DNA of 47,365 bases from an uncultured Erysipelotrichaceae bacterium (lineage in GTDB: Bacteria > Bacillota_I > Bacilli_A > Erysipelotrichales > Erysipelotrichaceae): positions 1-47,365 of the forward strand of contig CALCFG010000134.1 of NCBI GenBank assembly GCA_937900565.1. Reading direction: 5' to 3'. The notes under the pieces are model-generated. The model did not search any database. It was given only the letters and a program-made list of their open reading frames with translations, and had not been told where the DNA came from. The translations under genes were made by a program, and so were the position numbers. How positions within the stretch are numbered: the first letter of the stretch is position 1; every line of letters starts with the position of its first letter. Positions 24,825-33,748 of this stretch are shown here, one piece after another.

Positions 24825-25451
24825 TTAACCCACTATTCCTGACATCCATTGTAATACTTGTGTTACCCCAAAGGAATAAACAACTAACATCATTGGTTTG
24901 CATAATGCATTTATTGCAGTGAATTTTAATAATGACATATTTGTTAATGCCGCAATCATACAGATTGCATCATCCGGTAATCCTGGGATAAAGATAGCAA
25001 TGGCAAATAAAATGTCAAACCATTTCTCTTTATCTAACCAAGTAATGTATTTATCAAATGTTTTACGATCCACAAATTTTAAAATGAATGCCTTACCATA
25101 TTTCTTTACCAACAAAAATGCAATGATTGAACCAATCATTTGTCCCAAATAATTATAGATAAATCCTTCCAACGGTCCAAATAGGATTACCCCAACAGTA
25201 TTACTCATACCTCCAGGTATAATAGGTATTACCACTTGAATAATTTGAAAAGCAACAAATGCCAGCGGCGCAAATATTCCACATTGCATTAATAACCATT
25301 CCATCTTATTTTGATCTACTAAATACCCATTCACTGCCAAGTACGCGAATAAACAGACTAATAATAATGTCGCAGTAATGGTCAATGCTTTCGTTAATTT
25401 AACTGCCATATTCATCACCCAGTCAACACTATAAGTTGTTAATATAAACAT
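24825..25451 (-). CDS. VTT-domain (TVP38/TMEM64, DedA-like) membrane protein
   Basis: About 208 residues; ATG codons at 25451, 25415 and 25409 are all possible and the last has the best-spaced GGGTG. About five membrane helices, with the VTT core FGPLEGFIYNYLGQMIGSIIAFLLVKKYG and the later FIPGLPDDAICMIAALTNMS. Members of this family act as lipid scramblases or affect membrane homeostasis. It ends three bases before the response regulator, so it is the first gene of the two-component operon; a membrane-stress role for that system is plausible. Confidence 0.87.
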   Translation of the reverse strand: MFILTTYSVDWVMNMAVKLTKALTITATLLLVCLFAYLAVNGYLVDQNKMEWLLMQCGIFAPLAFVAFQIIQVVIPIIPGGMSNTVGVILFGPLEGFIYNYLGQMIGSIIAFLLVKKYGKAFILKFVDRKTFDKYITWLDKEKWFDILFAIAIFIPGLPDDAICMIAALTNMSLLKFTAINALCKPMMLVVYSFGVTQVLQWMSGIVG

Positions 25452-25467
25452 TAACAGGTGATAAATC

Positions 25468-25484
25468 TTAACTATTTCTTAATT
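25468..25484 (-). promoter_or_regulatory. Direct-repeat boxes upstream of the VTT/two-component operon
   Basis: TTAACT at 25468-25473 and TTAATT at 25479-25484, 11 bp apart, in the same orientation as the boxes at 21962-21990. A candidate autoregulatory site of the adjacent response regulator. Confidence 0.35.
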
Positions 25485-25564
25485 TTTACATTTAGGGAAA
25501 ATAAGATAACTTGACTTATTAAACCCATAATATTCCCGTAAACTTACGTTACACTAAATGCAGA

Positions 25565-25586
25565 AATAGTTCCTATTAGAACTATT
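25565..25586. repeat. Inverted repeat upstream of the CDP-alcohol transferase remnant
   Basis: Perfect 8-6-8 inverted repeat (AATAGTTC, CTATTA, GAACTATT). Operator or leader hairpin of the gene remnant at 25603. Confidence 0.4.
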
Positions 25587-25602
25587 AAACGAAAGCGCTT
25601 TT

Positions 25603-25815
25603 ATGAAAATTATCAAGCGTAAGAAAGACTTGATAACTATTCTAAATCTAATTTGTTACCTAAGAATTCTTTTGATTCCTGTTTTTTGCTATGTTTATTT
25701 AACCGCACAAACAACAAATGGCTATTATCTGGCAGTAGTTATTGTTATTTTTTCAAGTTTTACGTTTTTTAATGGTAGATACCATCATAGAATGGGATAC
25801 CTTATCATAGAATAA
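25603..25815 (+). pseudogene. N-terminal remnant of a CDP-alcohol phosphatidyltransferase (PgsA/cardiolipin synthase type)
   Basis: 70-residue frame. Residues 10-52 look like the first two helices of a CDP-OH phosphatidyltransferase (ITILNLICYLRILLIPVF, then YYLAVVIVIFSSFT). The catalytic motif DG-x2-AR-x8-G-x3-D-x3-D should follow but is degenerate (FFNGRYHHRMG) and the frame ends. The last 63 bases overlap the 3' end of the convergent VanZ-RDD gene. Full-length relatives have about 180-200 residues, so this is a truncated, non-functional remnant. A coincidental small membrane protein is the alternative. Confidence 0.5.
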
Positions 25816-26856
25816 TGCTTTTTGAAATGTCATCTTTACCGCAATGACCAAGTAATAAATAAAAAGTGCAAATAAGAAAAGTAACATTAAAATAATGGCG
25901 AACTTTCCTTCTAATCCTTTTAATTTCCATACAACCATTCCACTTAACACTAGTGGAATCAATATAATTTCAATAAAGAATAATACTTGTCGTATAAGCA
26001 TTGTCTTTAAATGCATGAAGTTTCCTTCTTCTTCCACAATACGAATATTTAATATCATATTAGCAATCGTTTGTCCTTCACTGCATGGAATGAGAAAGTA
26101 ATAGATAAATACCATTACTGCTAATATTATCTTCCAATCAATTGGGAATATTCGACTTAATGCCAAGCTAAAACTTAATACGATAAATCCATCTAAGCAG
26201 AAGGATACAAACCGTCTTAATAGCGAAACATGCCTTCCTTTAACAAAGGCTGCGTCATTAACTTGATGAATATTTGGCATAATAAATGATATAAACCATC
26301 CCAATATAAATCCAGGAATTGCACCTAACGTATTAACAATCAAATCATCCACATCAAATAAACGATAAGGACGTGGATAAATAAAATATAATCCAGTCAA
26401 TTGTGTTAATTCAAAAAATAAACTCAATAAGAATGTATAAAAGATTGTTGTAAAAAATCCTTTTTTAAAATAAAACTTTAAATAGGCACCAAAAGGAATC
26501 GTTAAGCATACATTTAAGAAAGTTGTATAAAATACCGGTGTTTTATACAATTGACGGTACCCTACTTCCGCAATTCCTTGTTTTAATCCATCAATAAAAT
26601 GAAACACTTCCAATTGCTTTGTTGGTGTGGTTATATACATTACTTCACTTCGTGAAGGTAAGGGTAAGATTACTAAAAAATAAGCGATTAATAAATACAG
26701 GACAAAAGAATAGACAATTAAAACACGCACAAATGGTAATGCCCCATATCTATGGTAATGCCATAGTAAATACGGCAATGTAATCAATGCTGCAATGATC
26801 GGAAAGACAACGATTCCAAATTTAATAGTATCTATATAAACTGACATGCCACCCAT
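25753..26856 (-). CDS. VanZ-RDD domain membrane protein
   Basis: Up to 367 residues (the ATG at 26847 is an alternative start). The N-terminal half is a VanZ-like domain, with helices near 12-30, 45-65, 105-125 and 130-150 and the motif YRLFDVDDLIVNTLGAIPGFILGW near 163-186. The C-terminal half is an RDD domain (LLRRFVSFCLDGFIVLSF, SEGQTIANMILNIRIVEEEG). VanZ proteins can lower teicoplanin susceptibility; VanZ-RDD fusions are common in Bacillota and of uncertain function. The stop at 25753 lies inside the antisense CDP-alcohol transferase remnant. Confidence 0.85.
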   Translation of the reverse strand: MGGMSVYIDTIKFGIVVFPIIAALITLPYLLWHYHRYGALPFVRVLIVYSFVLYLLIAYFLVILPLPSRSEVMYITTPTKQLEVFHFIDGLKQGIAEVGYRQLYKTPVFYTTFLNVCLTIPFGAYLKFYFKKGFFTTIFYTFLLSLFFELTQLTGLYFIYPRPYRLFDVDDLIVNTLGAIPGFILGWFISFIMPNIHQVNDAAFVKGRHVSLLRRFVSFCLDGFIVLSFSLALSRIFPIDWKIILAVMVFIYYFLIPCSEGQTIANMILNIRIVEEEGNFMHLKTMLIRQVLFFIEIILIPLVLSGMVVWKLKGLEGKFAIILMLLFLFALFIYYLVIAVKMTFQKALFYDKVSHSMMVSTIKKRKT

Positions 26857-27025
26857 TATACATACTTTTTATCGTACAAATATGTTTTTTAAAAGATGAT
26901 CGTTGAAGATATAATTACAATTAATTTCCTCTTATTTAGGGATCTGTTTTTTAAAATTATTAAATCAGCAATACTTTTTCATAATTAAAAATGATTATAC
27001 TCAAAATCCTAAATCAACCGCCTAA

Positions 27026-27047
27026 GATATCAACAAAAACTGATATC
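27026..27047. promoter_or_regulatory. Operator-like inverted repeat upstream of pyrB
   Basis: GATATCA (27026-27032), 8-nt spacer, TGATATC (27041-27047): a perfect 7-bp dyad with centre spacing of 15 bp, upstream of the likely -35. Confidence 0.4.
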
Positions 27048-27077
27048 GACAAAATACACATTACATATTTTTAAATT

Positions 27078-27137
27078 AATCTAACCATGCTAAAATTATA
27101 GTAGCGGTTTGGTTAGATTTAATTATAACTAACCAAA
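27078..27137 (+). promoter_or_regulatory. Three-element repeat in the pyrB promoter/leader
   Basis: Element 1 AATCTAACC (27078-27086), element 2 TTTGGTTAGATT (27108-27119) and element 3 CTAACCAAA (27129-27137). Element 2 is complementary to both 1 and 3. Element 1 lies between the putative -35 and -10; elements 2 and 3 form a 9-bp hairpin in the leader just ahead of the ribosome binding site. Confidence 0.5.
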
Positions 27138-27161
27138 TATATAGTAGCAGGAGGATATAAC

Positions 27162-28070
27162 GTGAATCGAAATTCTTTATTATCCATGCAAGATTTATCG
27201 GCTGATGAAATCTTAAGTATTCTATCTGACGCGCGTTGTTTTAATAGTTCTTTCAAGGATTGGCAATTGCCAAAGCGAAAAGCTTTAGTTGCTAATCTTT
27301 TTTTTGAGCCATCAACACGTACACATTTTTCATTCGAAAGTGCAGAATACCAATTAGGATGTCAAGTTGCCGACTTCAATGCATCGTCTTCCAGTGTCAC
27401 CAAAGGTGAAACTTTGTATGATACGGTTAAAACATTTGAAGCAATTGGTTATGACGTTGTCGTTATTCGTCATCCCCAAGATGCTTACTTTGATGAATTA
27501 AAAACCATTAACATTCCAATATTAAATGCTGGGGATGGCGCAGGTAACCATCCAACGCAATGTTTATTGGATTTATTAACTATGTACAATGAATTTGGTA
27601 CATTTAAAAACTTAAATGTTGTGATTGCTGGTGATATTCAACACTCACGAGTTGCTGCATCCAATAAACAGGCGTTGGAAAAATTAGGTGCCAATGTTGT
27701 CTTTAGTGGGCCAGAAGAATGGCAACGGGAAGGTTATCCAACAATGGACTTTGATCAAGCATGCCAATGGGCAGACGTTGTCATGATGTTGCGTATTCAA
27801 AAAGAAAGAGGCGCATCATTAAAAGATATGGATGATGCCACTTATTTAGATAAATATGGTTTAAATGATCGACGCTATGCATTAATGAAAGAGAAAGCCA
27901 TTATCATGCATCCAGCACCCGTTAACCGTGGCGTAGAGATTGCAGATCATTTAGTAGAAAGTGAAAAGTCACGGATTTTCCAACAAATGAGCAACGGTGT
28001 ACTTGTAAGAAAAGCAGTTATTAAACGTGCGTTTGGATTTGAACCATTTAAGGAGAATCCATGCGATTAA
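27162..28070 (+). CDS. pyrB: Aspartate carbamoyltransferase catalytic subunit
   Basis: 302 residues from GTG 27162 with an AGGAGG site 7 bases upstream. Carbamoyl-phosphate site STRT at 51-54 (then H55 where most members have Arg), S/K loop SSVTKGET, R105-equivalent in VIRHPQDAY, HPTQ, GDIQHSRV, RIQKERG and HPAPVNRGVEI are all present. Catalyses the committed step of pyrimidine synthesis from carbamoyl phosphate and aspartate. No regulatory pyrI chain is encoded nearby. First gene of pyrB-pyrC-carA-carB; overlaps pyrC by 10 bases. Confidence 0.96.
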   Translation: MNRNSLLSMQDLSADEILSILSDARCFNSSFKDWQLPKRKALVANLFFEPSTRTHFSFESAEYQLGCQVADFNASSSSVTKGETLYDTVKTFEAIGYDVVVIRHPQDAYFDELKTINIPILNAGDGAGNHPTQCLLDLLTMYNEFGTFKNLNVVIAGDIQHSRVAASNKQALEKLGANVVFSGPEEWQREGYPTMDFDQACQWADVVMMLRIQKERGASLKDMDDATYLDKYGLNDRRYALMKEKAIIMHPAPVNRGVEIADHLVESEKSRIFQQMSNGVLVRKAVIKRAFGFEPFKENPCD

Positions 28071-29326
28071 TTAAAAATGGACAAGCACTCATTGATGGAA
28101 GTCTAAAACATTGTGATATTTTAATAGAAGATCAAACCATTGTAAAAATCGGTGAAAATCTTAACACAGATTGTGAAATCATTGATGCAACTGGTTTAAC
28201 CGTATTACCAGGATTGGTGGATGTGCATGTTCATTTAAGAGAACCTGGACATAGCGAAAAAGAAACAATTGAAACCGGAAGTAAAGCTGCTGCTGCCGGT
28301 GGCTTTACCACAATATTTGCCATGCCTAATGTTGTTCCTTTTCCGGATAATGTAGAAACTATTCTACAATATCAACGATTAATTCAAGATAAATCCATCG
28401 TTAATACTTACCCTTATGCCTGCATTACAACAGGTGAAGCAGGTAAATCAGTAGTTGACATGGAAGCTATCAAACAATTAGGTATTCATTGGTTTAGTGA
28501 CGATGGGGTAGGCGTAGCCAATGAATCCATCATGGAAAAGGCAATGCTGCAAGCAAGGGAAAATGATTGCATGATTGTTGCTCATACCGAAGATATGAAC
28601 TATCGCTTACCTGGTGCAAGCGTGCACGAAAGCGACTATGCGAAACAACATGGATGGATTGGCATTCCCAGTGAATGTGAATACAAACAATTGCAACGTG
28701 ATTTAGATCTCGTTAGCCAAATTGATTGTGCCTACCATGGCTGCCATATTAGTGCCAAAGAAAGTGTGGAAAGCTTACGAAATGCAAAGGCTAAAGGTTT
28801 AAATGTGAGTGGTGAAGTAACTGCCCATCATTTATTACTCGAAGATAAGGATGTAAAGGGACCAAATTGGAAAATGAACCCACCTTTAAGAAGCCATGAA
28901 GATCGCATGGCTTTAATTCAAGGGTTAGAATCTGGTGCCTTAGATTTTATTGCCAATGACCATGCACCCCATACTGAGCAAGAAAAAAATCGTTCAATGG
29001 ACAAAACACCTTTTGGTATCGTTTCTTTAGAAACAAGTTTTGCCCTACTTTACAGTGAATTTGTTGTTAAGCAAAAACGCTGGAGTTTAGCGCAATTAGT
29101 TAACTGGATGTCCACTGCTCCGGCAAAACGCTTTGGCTTATGCAACATTGGTGAATTAAAACAAGCGTATCAAGCCGATATTATCTTATTGGATACGCAT
29201 TGTGATACCACAATCAACAGTAATGACTTTTATTCCATGGGTAAAAATACACCATTTAATGGTTACTCAGTAAAATGTAAAATAAAAGAAACGATCGTTA
29301 AAGGTCGAACGGTAATGAAAGGATAA
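28061..29326 (+). CDS. pyrC: Dihydroorotase
   Basis: 421 residues, ATG 28061 with AAGGAG inside the pyrB end. Class I amidohydrolase: VDVHVHLREPG (metal ligands H56, H58), KEAAAGGFTT-type segment, the later histidines in VAHTED and AYHGCHIS, and the catalytic NDHAPHT. Converts carbamoyl-aspartate to dihydroorotate. Length and motifs are normal for the Bacillus-type enzyme. Confidence 0.96.
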   Translation: MRLIKNGQALIDGSLKHCDILIEDQTIVKIGENLNTDCEIIDATGLTVLPGLVDVHVHLREPGHSEKETIETGSKAAAAGGFTTIFAMPNVVPFPDNVETILQYQRLIQDKSIVNTYPYACITTGEAGKSVVDMEAIKQLGIHWFSDDGVGVANESIMEKAMLQARENDCMIVAHTEDMNYRLPGASVHESDYAKQHGWIGIPSECEYKQLQRDLDLVSQIDCAYHGCHISAKESVESLRNAKAKGLNVSGEVTAHHLLLEDKDVKGPNWKMNPPLRSHEDRMALIQGLESGALDFIANDHAPHTEQEKNRSMDKTPFGIVSLETSFALLYSEFVVKQKRWSLAQLVNWMSTAPAKRFGLCNIGELKQAYQADIILLDTHCDTTINSNDFYSMGKNTPFNGYSVKCKIKETIVKGRTVMKG

Positions 29327-29328
29327 AC

Positions 29329-30390
29329 ATGGAAAGATTATTAATATTAGAAGACGGTAGTGTTTACCGTGGTCAAGGATTCGGCTGTGATAATTTTCGC
29401 ATTGGTGAATTAGTATTTAATACATCAATGACAGGTTATCAAGAAATTTTAACAGATAACGCTTATTGCGGTCAGATTGTCATGATGACCTATCCTTTAA
29501 TTGGAAATTATGGCATTAATCGCGATGATTATGAAAGTATCGATTCCTCCATCTTTGGTTTTGTTTGTAAAGATTATTGCGATACACCAAGCAATTGGCG
29601 CAGTAAAGAAACGTTAGACAGTTTCTTAAAGCGAGAAAATATTCCAGGTATTTATGATGTGGATACACGTGCAATTGCACGTAAAATTCGTGATAATGGT
29701 GTAATGAAAGCAGTTCTTGCCAATGGTGATGCAGATGTTGATGCCTTAGTAAACTTATTAAAATCAACACCATTGGATACTAATCAAGTCGCACGTGTAT
29801 CGACTGCAAAAGTATTCCCTATTCCAAACCACGGTAAAAAAGTAGTGGTAGTAGATTTTGGTGCACGTTTAAGTACATTAAGAGATTTAAGTAATCTTGG
29901 ATTAGATTTAATCGTCGTTCCATATGACGCTAGTTATGAAACGATTATGGGATTCCATCCCGATGGCGTTGTTTTATCCAGTGGCCCAGGAGATCCAAAC
30001 AGTTTATATCAACACGTTGGATTAATTCGCCAATTACTTGGAAAAACAGTACTCTTTGGTATTGGGTTAGGTGCTCAATTAATTGCCTTAGCTTGTGGTG
30101 GAAAAGTAGAAAAGATGCGTTTTGGTCATCATGGTGCAAATGTTCCAGTGACAGATATTGCCACGAACAAAGTATTAATTACCCAACAAAATCATATTTT
30201 TGCCATTGATAGCGAAAGTATTGAAACTACTGATTTAGTAATGACTCACCGAAGTTTAAATGATCAAAGTTGTGAAGGCATTCAACATCGTTATCACCCT
30301 TGTTTTGGCGTTCAATTCTATCCTGAATTGAATCAAGGCTACTATGAAAAATTTGTAGAAATGATTATGAAAGGAGATATCCATGCCTAG
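29329..30390 (+). CDS. carA: Carbamoyl-phosphate synthase small subunit with inactivated glutaminase triad
   Basis: 353 residues, normal length, starting two bases after pyrC. The N-terminal CPSase_sm_chain domain is intact (EDGSVYRGQGFG, NTSMTGYQEILTD, GVDTRA-type YDVDTRAIARKIR). The class I amidotransferase domain has SSGPGDP but the nucleophile elbow reads FGIGLGAQ instead of FGICLGHQ: the Cys is Gly246 (codon GGG, 30064-30066). The catalytic His is replaced too, VQFYPE for VQYHPE (Tyr331, codon TAT at 30319-30321), while Glu333 remains. The flanking FGHHGANVPV also departs from the usual GANHPV. The subunit should not hydrolyse glutamine; it may persist as a structural partner for ammonia-dependent synthesis. 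Confidence 0.92.
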   Translation: MERLLILEDGSVYRGQGFGCDNFRIGELVFNTSMTGYQEILTDNAYCGQIVMMTYPLIGNYGINRDDYESIDSSIFGFVCKDYCDTPSNWRSKETLDSFLKRENIPGIYDVDTRAIARKIRDNGVMKAVLANGDADVDALVNLLKSTPLDTNQVARVSTAKVFPIPNHGKKVVVVDFGARLSTLRDLSNLGLDLIVVPYDASYETIMGFHPDGVVLSSGPGDPNSLYQHVGLIRQLLGKTVLFGIGLGAQLIALACGGKVEKMRFGHHGANVPVTDIATNKVLITQQNHIFAIDSESIETTDLVMTHRSLNDQSCEGIQHRYHPCFGVQFYPELNQGYYEKFVEMIMKGDIHA

Positions 30391-33300
30391 ACGTAACGAC
30401 ATCCATAAAATATTAGTTATTGGAAGTGGACCAATTGTCATTGGCCAAGCCGCAGAATTTGACTACGCTGGAAGCCAAGCATGTCAATCCTTACGTGAAG
30501 AAGGTTATGAAGTTATTTTAATTAACTCAAATCCAGCAACAATTATGACCGATAGCACCATTGCCGATCGCGTATACATTGAACCTATTAATTTAGATTT
30601 TGCAAAACGTGTCATTTACAAAGAAAGACCCGACGCTATCTTAGGTTCATTGGGTGGTCAAACTGGTTTAAATTTAGTTGTTGAATTAGCGGAAGACGGA
30701 ATTTTAGACGAATACAATGTCGAAGTTTTAGGTACTGATTTATATGCCATCAATCGTGCCGAAGACCGTGAATTATTCCGTTCACTCATGCAAGAAATCA
30801 ATGAACCAGTACCTGAAAGTACAATTGTACACACTGTAGAAGAAGCAGTTACTTTTTGCAATCAATTAGGCTATCCAGTTGTTGTGCGCCCAGCTTACAC
30901 ATTAGGTGGCACTGGTGGTGGTTTTGCGGATAACGAAGAAGAATTACGAGATATTTGTGAAGCAGGATTAAAAATTAGTCCAGTTCATCAATGTTTAATT
31001 GAACAATCCATTGCCGGATATAAAGAAATTGAATATGAAGTCATCCGTGATGCAAACGACAATGCAATTGTTGTATGTAGCATGGAAAATGTCGATCCTG
31101 TTGGAATTCATACTGGTGACAGTTTTGTTGTCGCTCCAGTACAAACATTAACCGACCGTGAAAACCACATGTTAAGCAGCGCTTCTTTAAAGATAATACG
31201 TGCTTTAAAAATTTGCGGTGGGTGTAATGTTCAATTGGCGTTAGATCCAAAAAGCTTCAATTACTATGTCATTGAAGTAAACCCACGTGTTTCTCGCTCT
31301 TCCGCATTAGCTTCTAAAGCAACTGGTTACCCTATCGCAAAAATTAGTGCTAAATTAGCCGTAGGCTTAACATTAGATGAGATTTTGAACCCAGTTACAA
31401 AAACAAGCTATGCATGTTTTGAGCCAACGGTGGATTATGTCGTAAGTAAATTCGCCCGCTTCCCATTTGATAAATTCCCTAATGCCGATCGTCACTTAGG
31501 AACGCAAATGAAAGCTACGGGTGAAGTAATGTCCATTGGACGTAACTTTGAACAATCATTTTTAAAAGCAATTCGTTCATTGGAAATGAAAGTTGACCAT
31601 CTTTATAAGAAAGAATTAGCTGAATTAACCAAAGAAGAGTTATTTGAAAAGATTAAAAATTGTGATGATGAACGTATTTTTGCTATCACACAATGGTTAC
31701 GTAATGGATATGATATGCAAACCATCATGGATGTGACAAAAATGGATTATTTCTTCTTATCGCATATTCAACATGTATTGAATTTAGAAAAAGAAATGTT
31801 GGCACATCCAAATGATATAGAAACATTACGCACTTTAAAGAAAAACGGTTTCTCAGACAGTTACATTGCGCGTAATTGGAATATGAAAGAATATGATTTA
31901 TACAATCTTCGCAAAGCCAACGGCATAATTCCTGTCTATAAAAAAGTAGATACATGTGCAGGTGAATTCACAAGCGCAACGCCATACTTATATTCAAGTT
32001 ATGATCAAGAAAATGAATCCATTGTCTCCGATAAGAAAAAAATCATTGTATTAGGATCAGGCCCAATTCGTATCGGTCAAGGTGTTGAATTCGATTACGC
32101 TACCGTACATTGTGTGGAAACATTGCGTCAACAAGGTTATGAAGCAATTATTATCAACAACAATCCAGAAACAGTTTCCACTGACTTCTCTATTTCAGAT
32201 AAGTTATACTTTGAACCATTAACAACAGAAGATGTAATGCACGTCATCGACTTAGAACAACCAATGGGTGTCATTGTTCAATTTGGTGGTCAAACTGCAA
32301 TTAACCTTGCTGACTCTTTAGTTCAACATGGCGTAAAAATTTTAGGTACAAGTTTAGAAGATATCGACCGTGCAGAAGATCGCCATGAATTTGAAGCAAT
32401 GTTGCATCAATTGGATATCCCTCAACCGCAAGGTGAAACTGCTGTAACTGTAGATGAAGCTTTGATTATTGCCCAAAAGATAGGATATCCGGTACTTGTA
32501 AGACCAAGCTATGTGCTTGGTGGACGTGCCATGGAAATTGTTCACAATGATGATGAATTACGTGTCTACATGGCAACAGCTGTCAAAGAAATTAGTCATG
32601 ATGCACCAATCTTAGTGGATAAATACATTGTAGGTAAAGAATTAGAGATTGATGCGATTGCCGATGGTGAAAATGTTTATATACCTGGTATTATGGAACA
32701 TATCGAGCGTGCTGGCGTTCACTCTGGTGACTCTATTTCAGTATACCCTACTCAAACCATCAGTCAAAAAGTTAAAGATACCATCATTGACTATGGAATT
32801 CGTATCGGTAAGCCGTACCGTTCCTTTCTTATCAAAAATTACAGGTGTCCCAATGAGTTACATTGCAACGAAAGCAATTTTAGGCCATACCATTATTGAA
32901 CAAGGCTTAACTCCAGGATATCATACCGAAGAAGTGGGACGTGTATTCGTAAAAGCTCCTGTGTTCTCATTTGCTAAATTAAGAAGTGTGGACACTGTGT
33001 TGGGCCCAGAAATGAAATCCACTGGTGAAGCTTTAGGAAGCGACGTTAACTTAGAAAAAGCATTATACAAAGCACTTGTCGCTTCTGGCATTAAAGTTGC
33101 GACGCACGGAAACGTGTTATTGACCATTGCCAACGAAGACAAACAAGAAGCAATAGCGTTAGCTAAACGCTTTGCAAATATTGGATATGGTATTTATGCA
33201 ACCAAGGGAACTGCAGAACAATTGGAAAAAGAAGGCCTTTATGTGCATAAAGCAAGTAAAATTGATGAAGGCAACAAAAATAATGTCCTTGATATTATTC

Positions 33301-33497
33301 GAAATGGCCGCGTAAATTTTGTTATCAATACAATGAGTAGCAAAGAAAATACACGCAAAGACGGTTTCTTAATTCGTCGTGTTGCTGCAGAAAACAACAT
33401 CTCATGCATGACAAGCTTAGATACTGCCAACGCATTAATTAAAGTGTTAGAATCGTTGAGTTTTTCAATGATCAGCATGAATGAAATGGGTAAATAA
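30383..33497 (+). pseudogene. carB: Carbamoyl-phosphate synthase large subunit with an internal out-of-frame deletion
   Basis: Starts at ATG 30383 (AAAGGAGA upstream), overlapping carA. The first half is complete: carboxyphosphate ATP-grasp with AYTLGGTGGG and EVNPRVSRSSALASK, and oligomerisation domain. The second half starts well (GSGPIRIGQGVEFDY, RPSYVLGGRAME) but after YGIRIG at about 32810 the frame goes to unrelated residues and stops at 32899. The protein resumes in the +1 frame as SRTVPFLSKITGVPMSYIATKAIL and runs to 33497, including the C-terminal allosteric MGS domain. Relative to homologues about 28-30 residues are missing, including the second EVNPR metal-binding segment. Even with the frame restored the carbamate-phosphorylating site would be lost. 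Confidence 0.88.
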
Positions 33498-33517
33498 TTA
33501 ATCTAACAAAAAAAATA

Positions 33518-33557
33518 GCTCACTTTGACCAAGTTAAAGTGAGCCTTTATTTTTTTA
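33518..33557 (+). terminator. Terminator of the pyrimidine operon
   Basis: Stem GCTCACTTT (33518-33526) / AAAGTGAGC (33536-33544), 9-nt loop, then a T-rich tract. The rest of 33558-33720 is AT-rich with no gene that I can support. Confidence 0.9.
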
Positions 33558-33722
33558 ATACTATAAAGCAAAATCAATATTTAATTCATCATCACTACCT
33601 TTTTAAATATCCATTTAAAAGACCAACTGGGCTGGTTTGATAAAATAATTTACATTGTATTAAAGGCCTTTATACCGATAAATAAAATTAAAGCAAATTT
33701 TGTATCTATACACATTAGTATA

Positions 33723-33741
33723 AAAACGCATAATGCGTTTT
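33723..33741 (-). terminator. Terminator after the cysteine desulfidase gene
   Basis: AAAACGCAT / ATGCGTTTT palindrome with T-run on the minus strand, 8 bases after the gene end. Confidence 0.75.
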
Positions 33742-33748
33742 CATTTTA

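Larger units (their letters stand above)
26857..27161. other. 305-bp intergenic region ahead of the pyrimidine operon
   Basis: No coding potential. Contains two dyad elements, listed separately, and a weak promoter (TTTTTA at 27068-27073, 17 bases, TAAAAT at 27091-27096). No PyrR-binding loop sequence and no intrinsic terminator are visible. Confidence 0.6.

Noticed and set aside
26857..27161. PyrR-type attenuator
   Set aside because: No PyrR loop consensus and no anti-terminator/terminator pair before pyrB.
32649..33497. Independent 282-residue gene overlapping carB
   Set aside because: Its first part is out-of-frame carB; from about 32815 it is the true carB C-terminus. No start signal.
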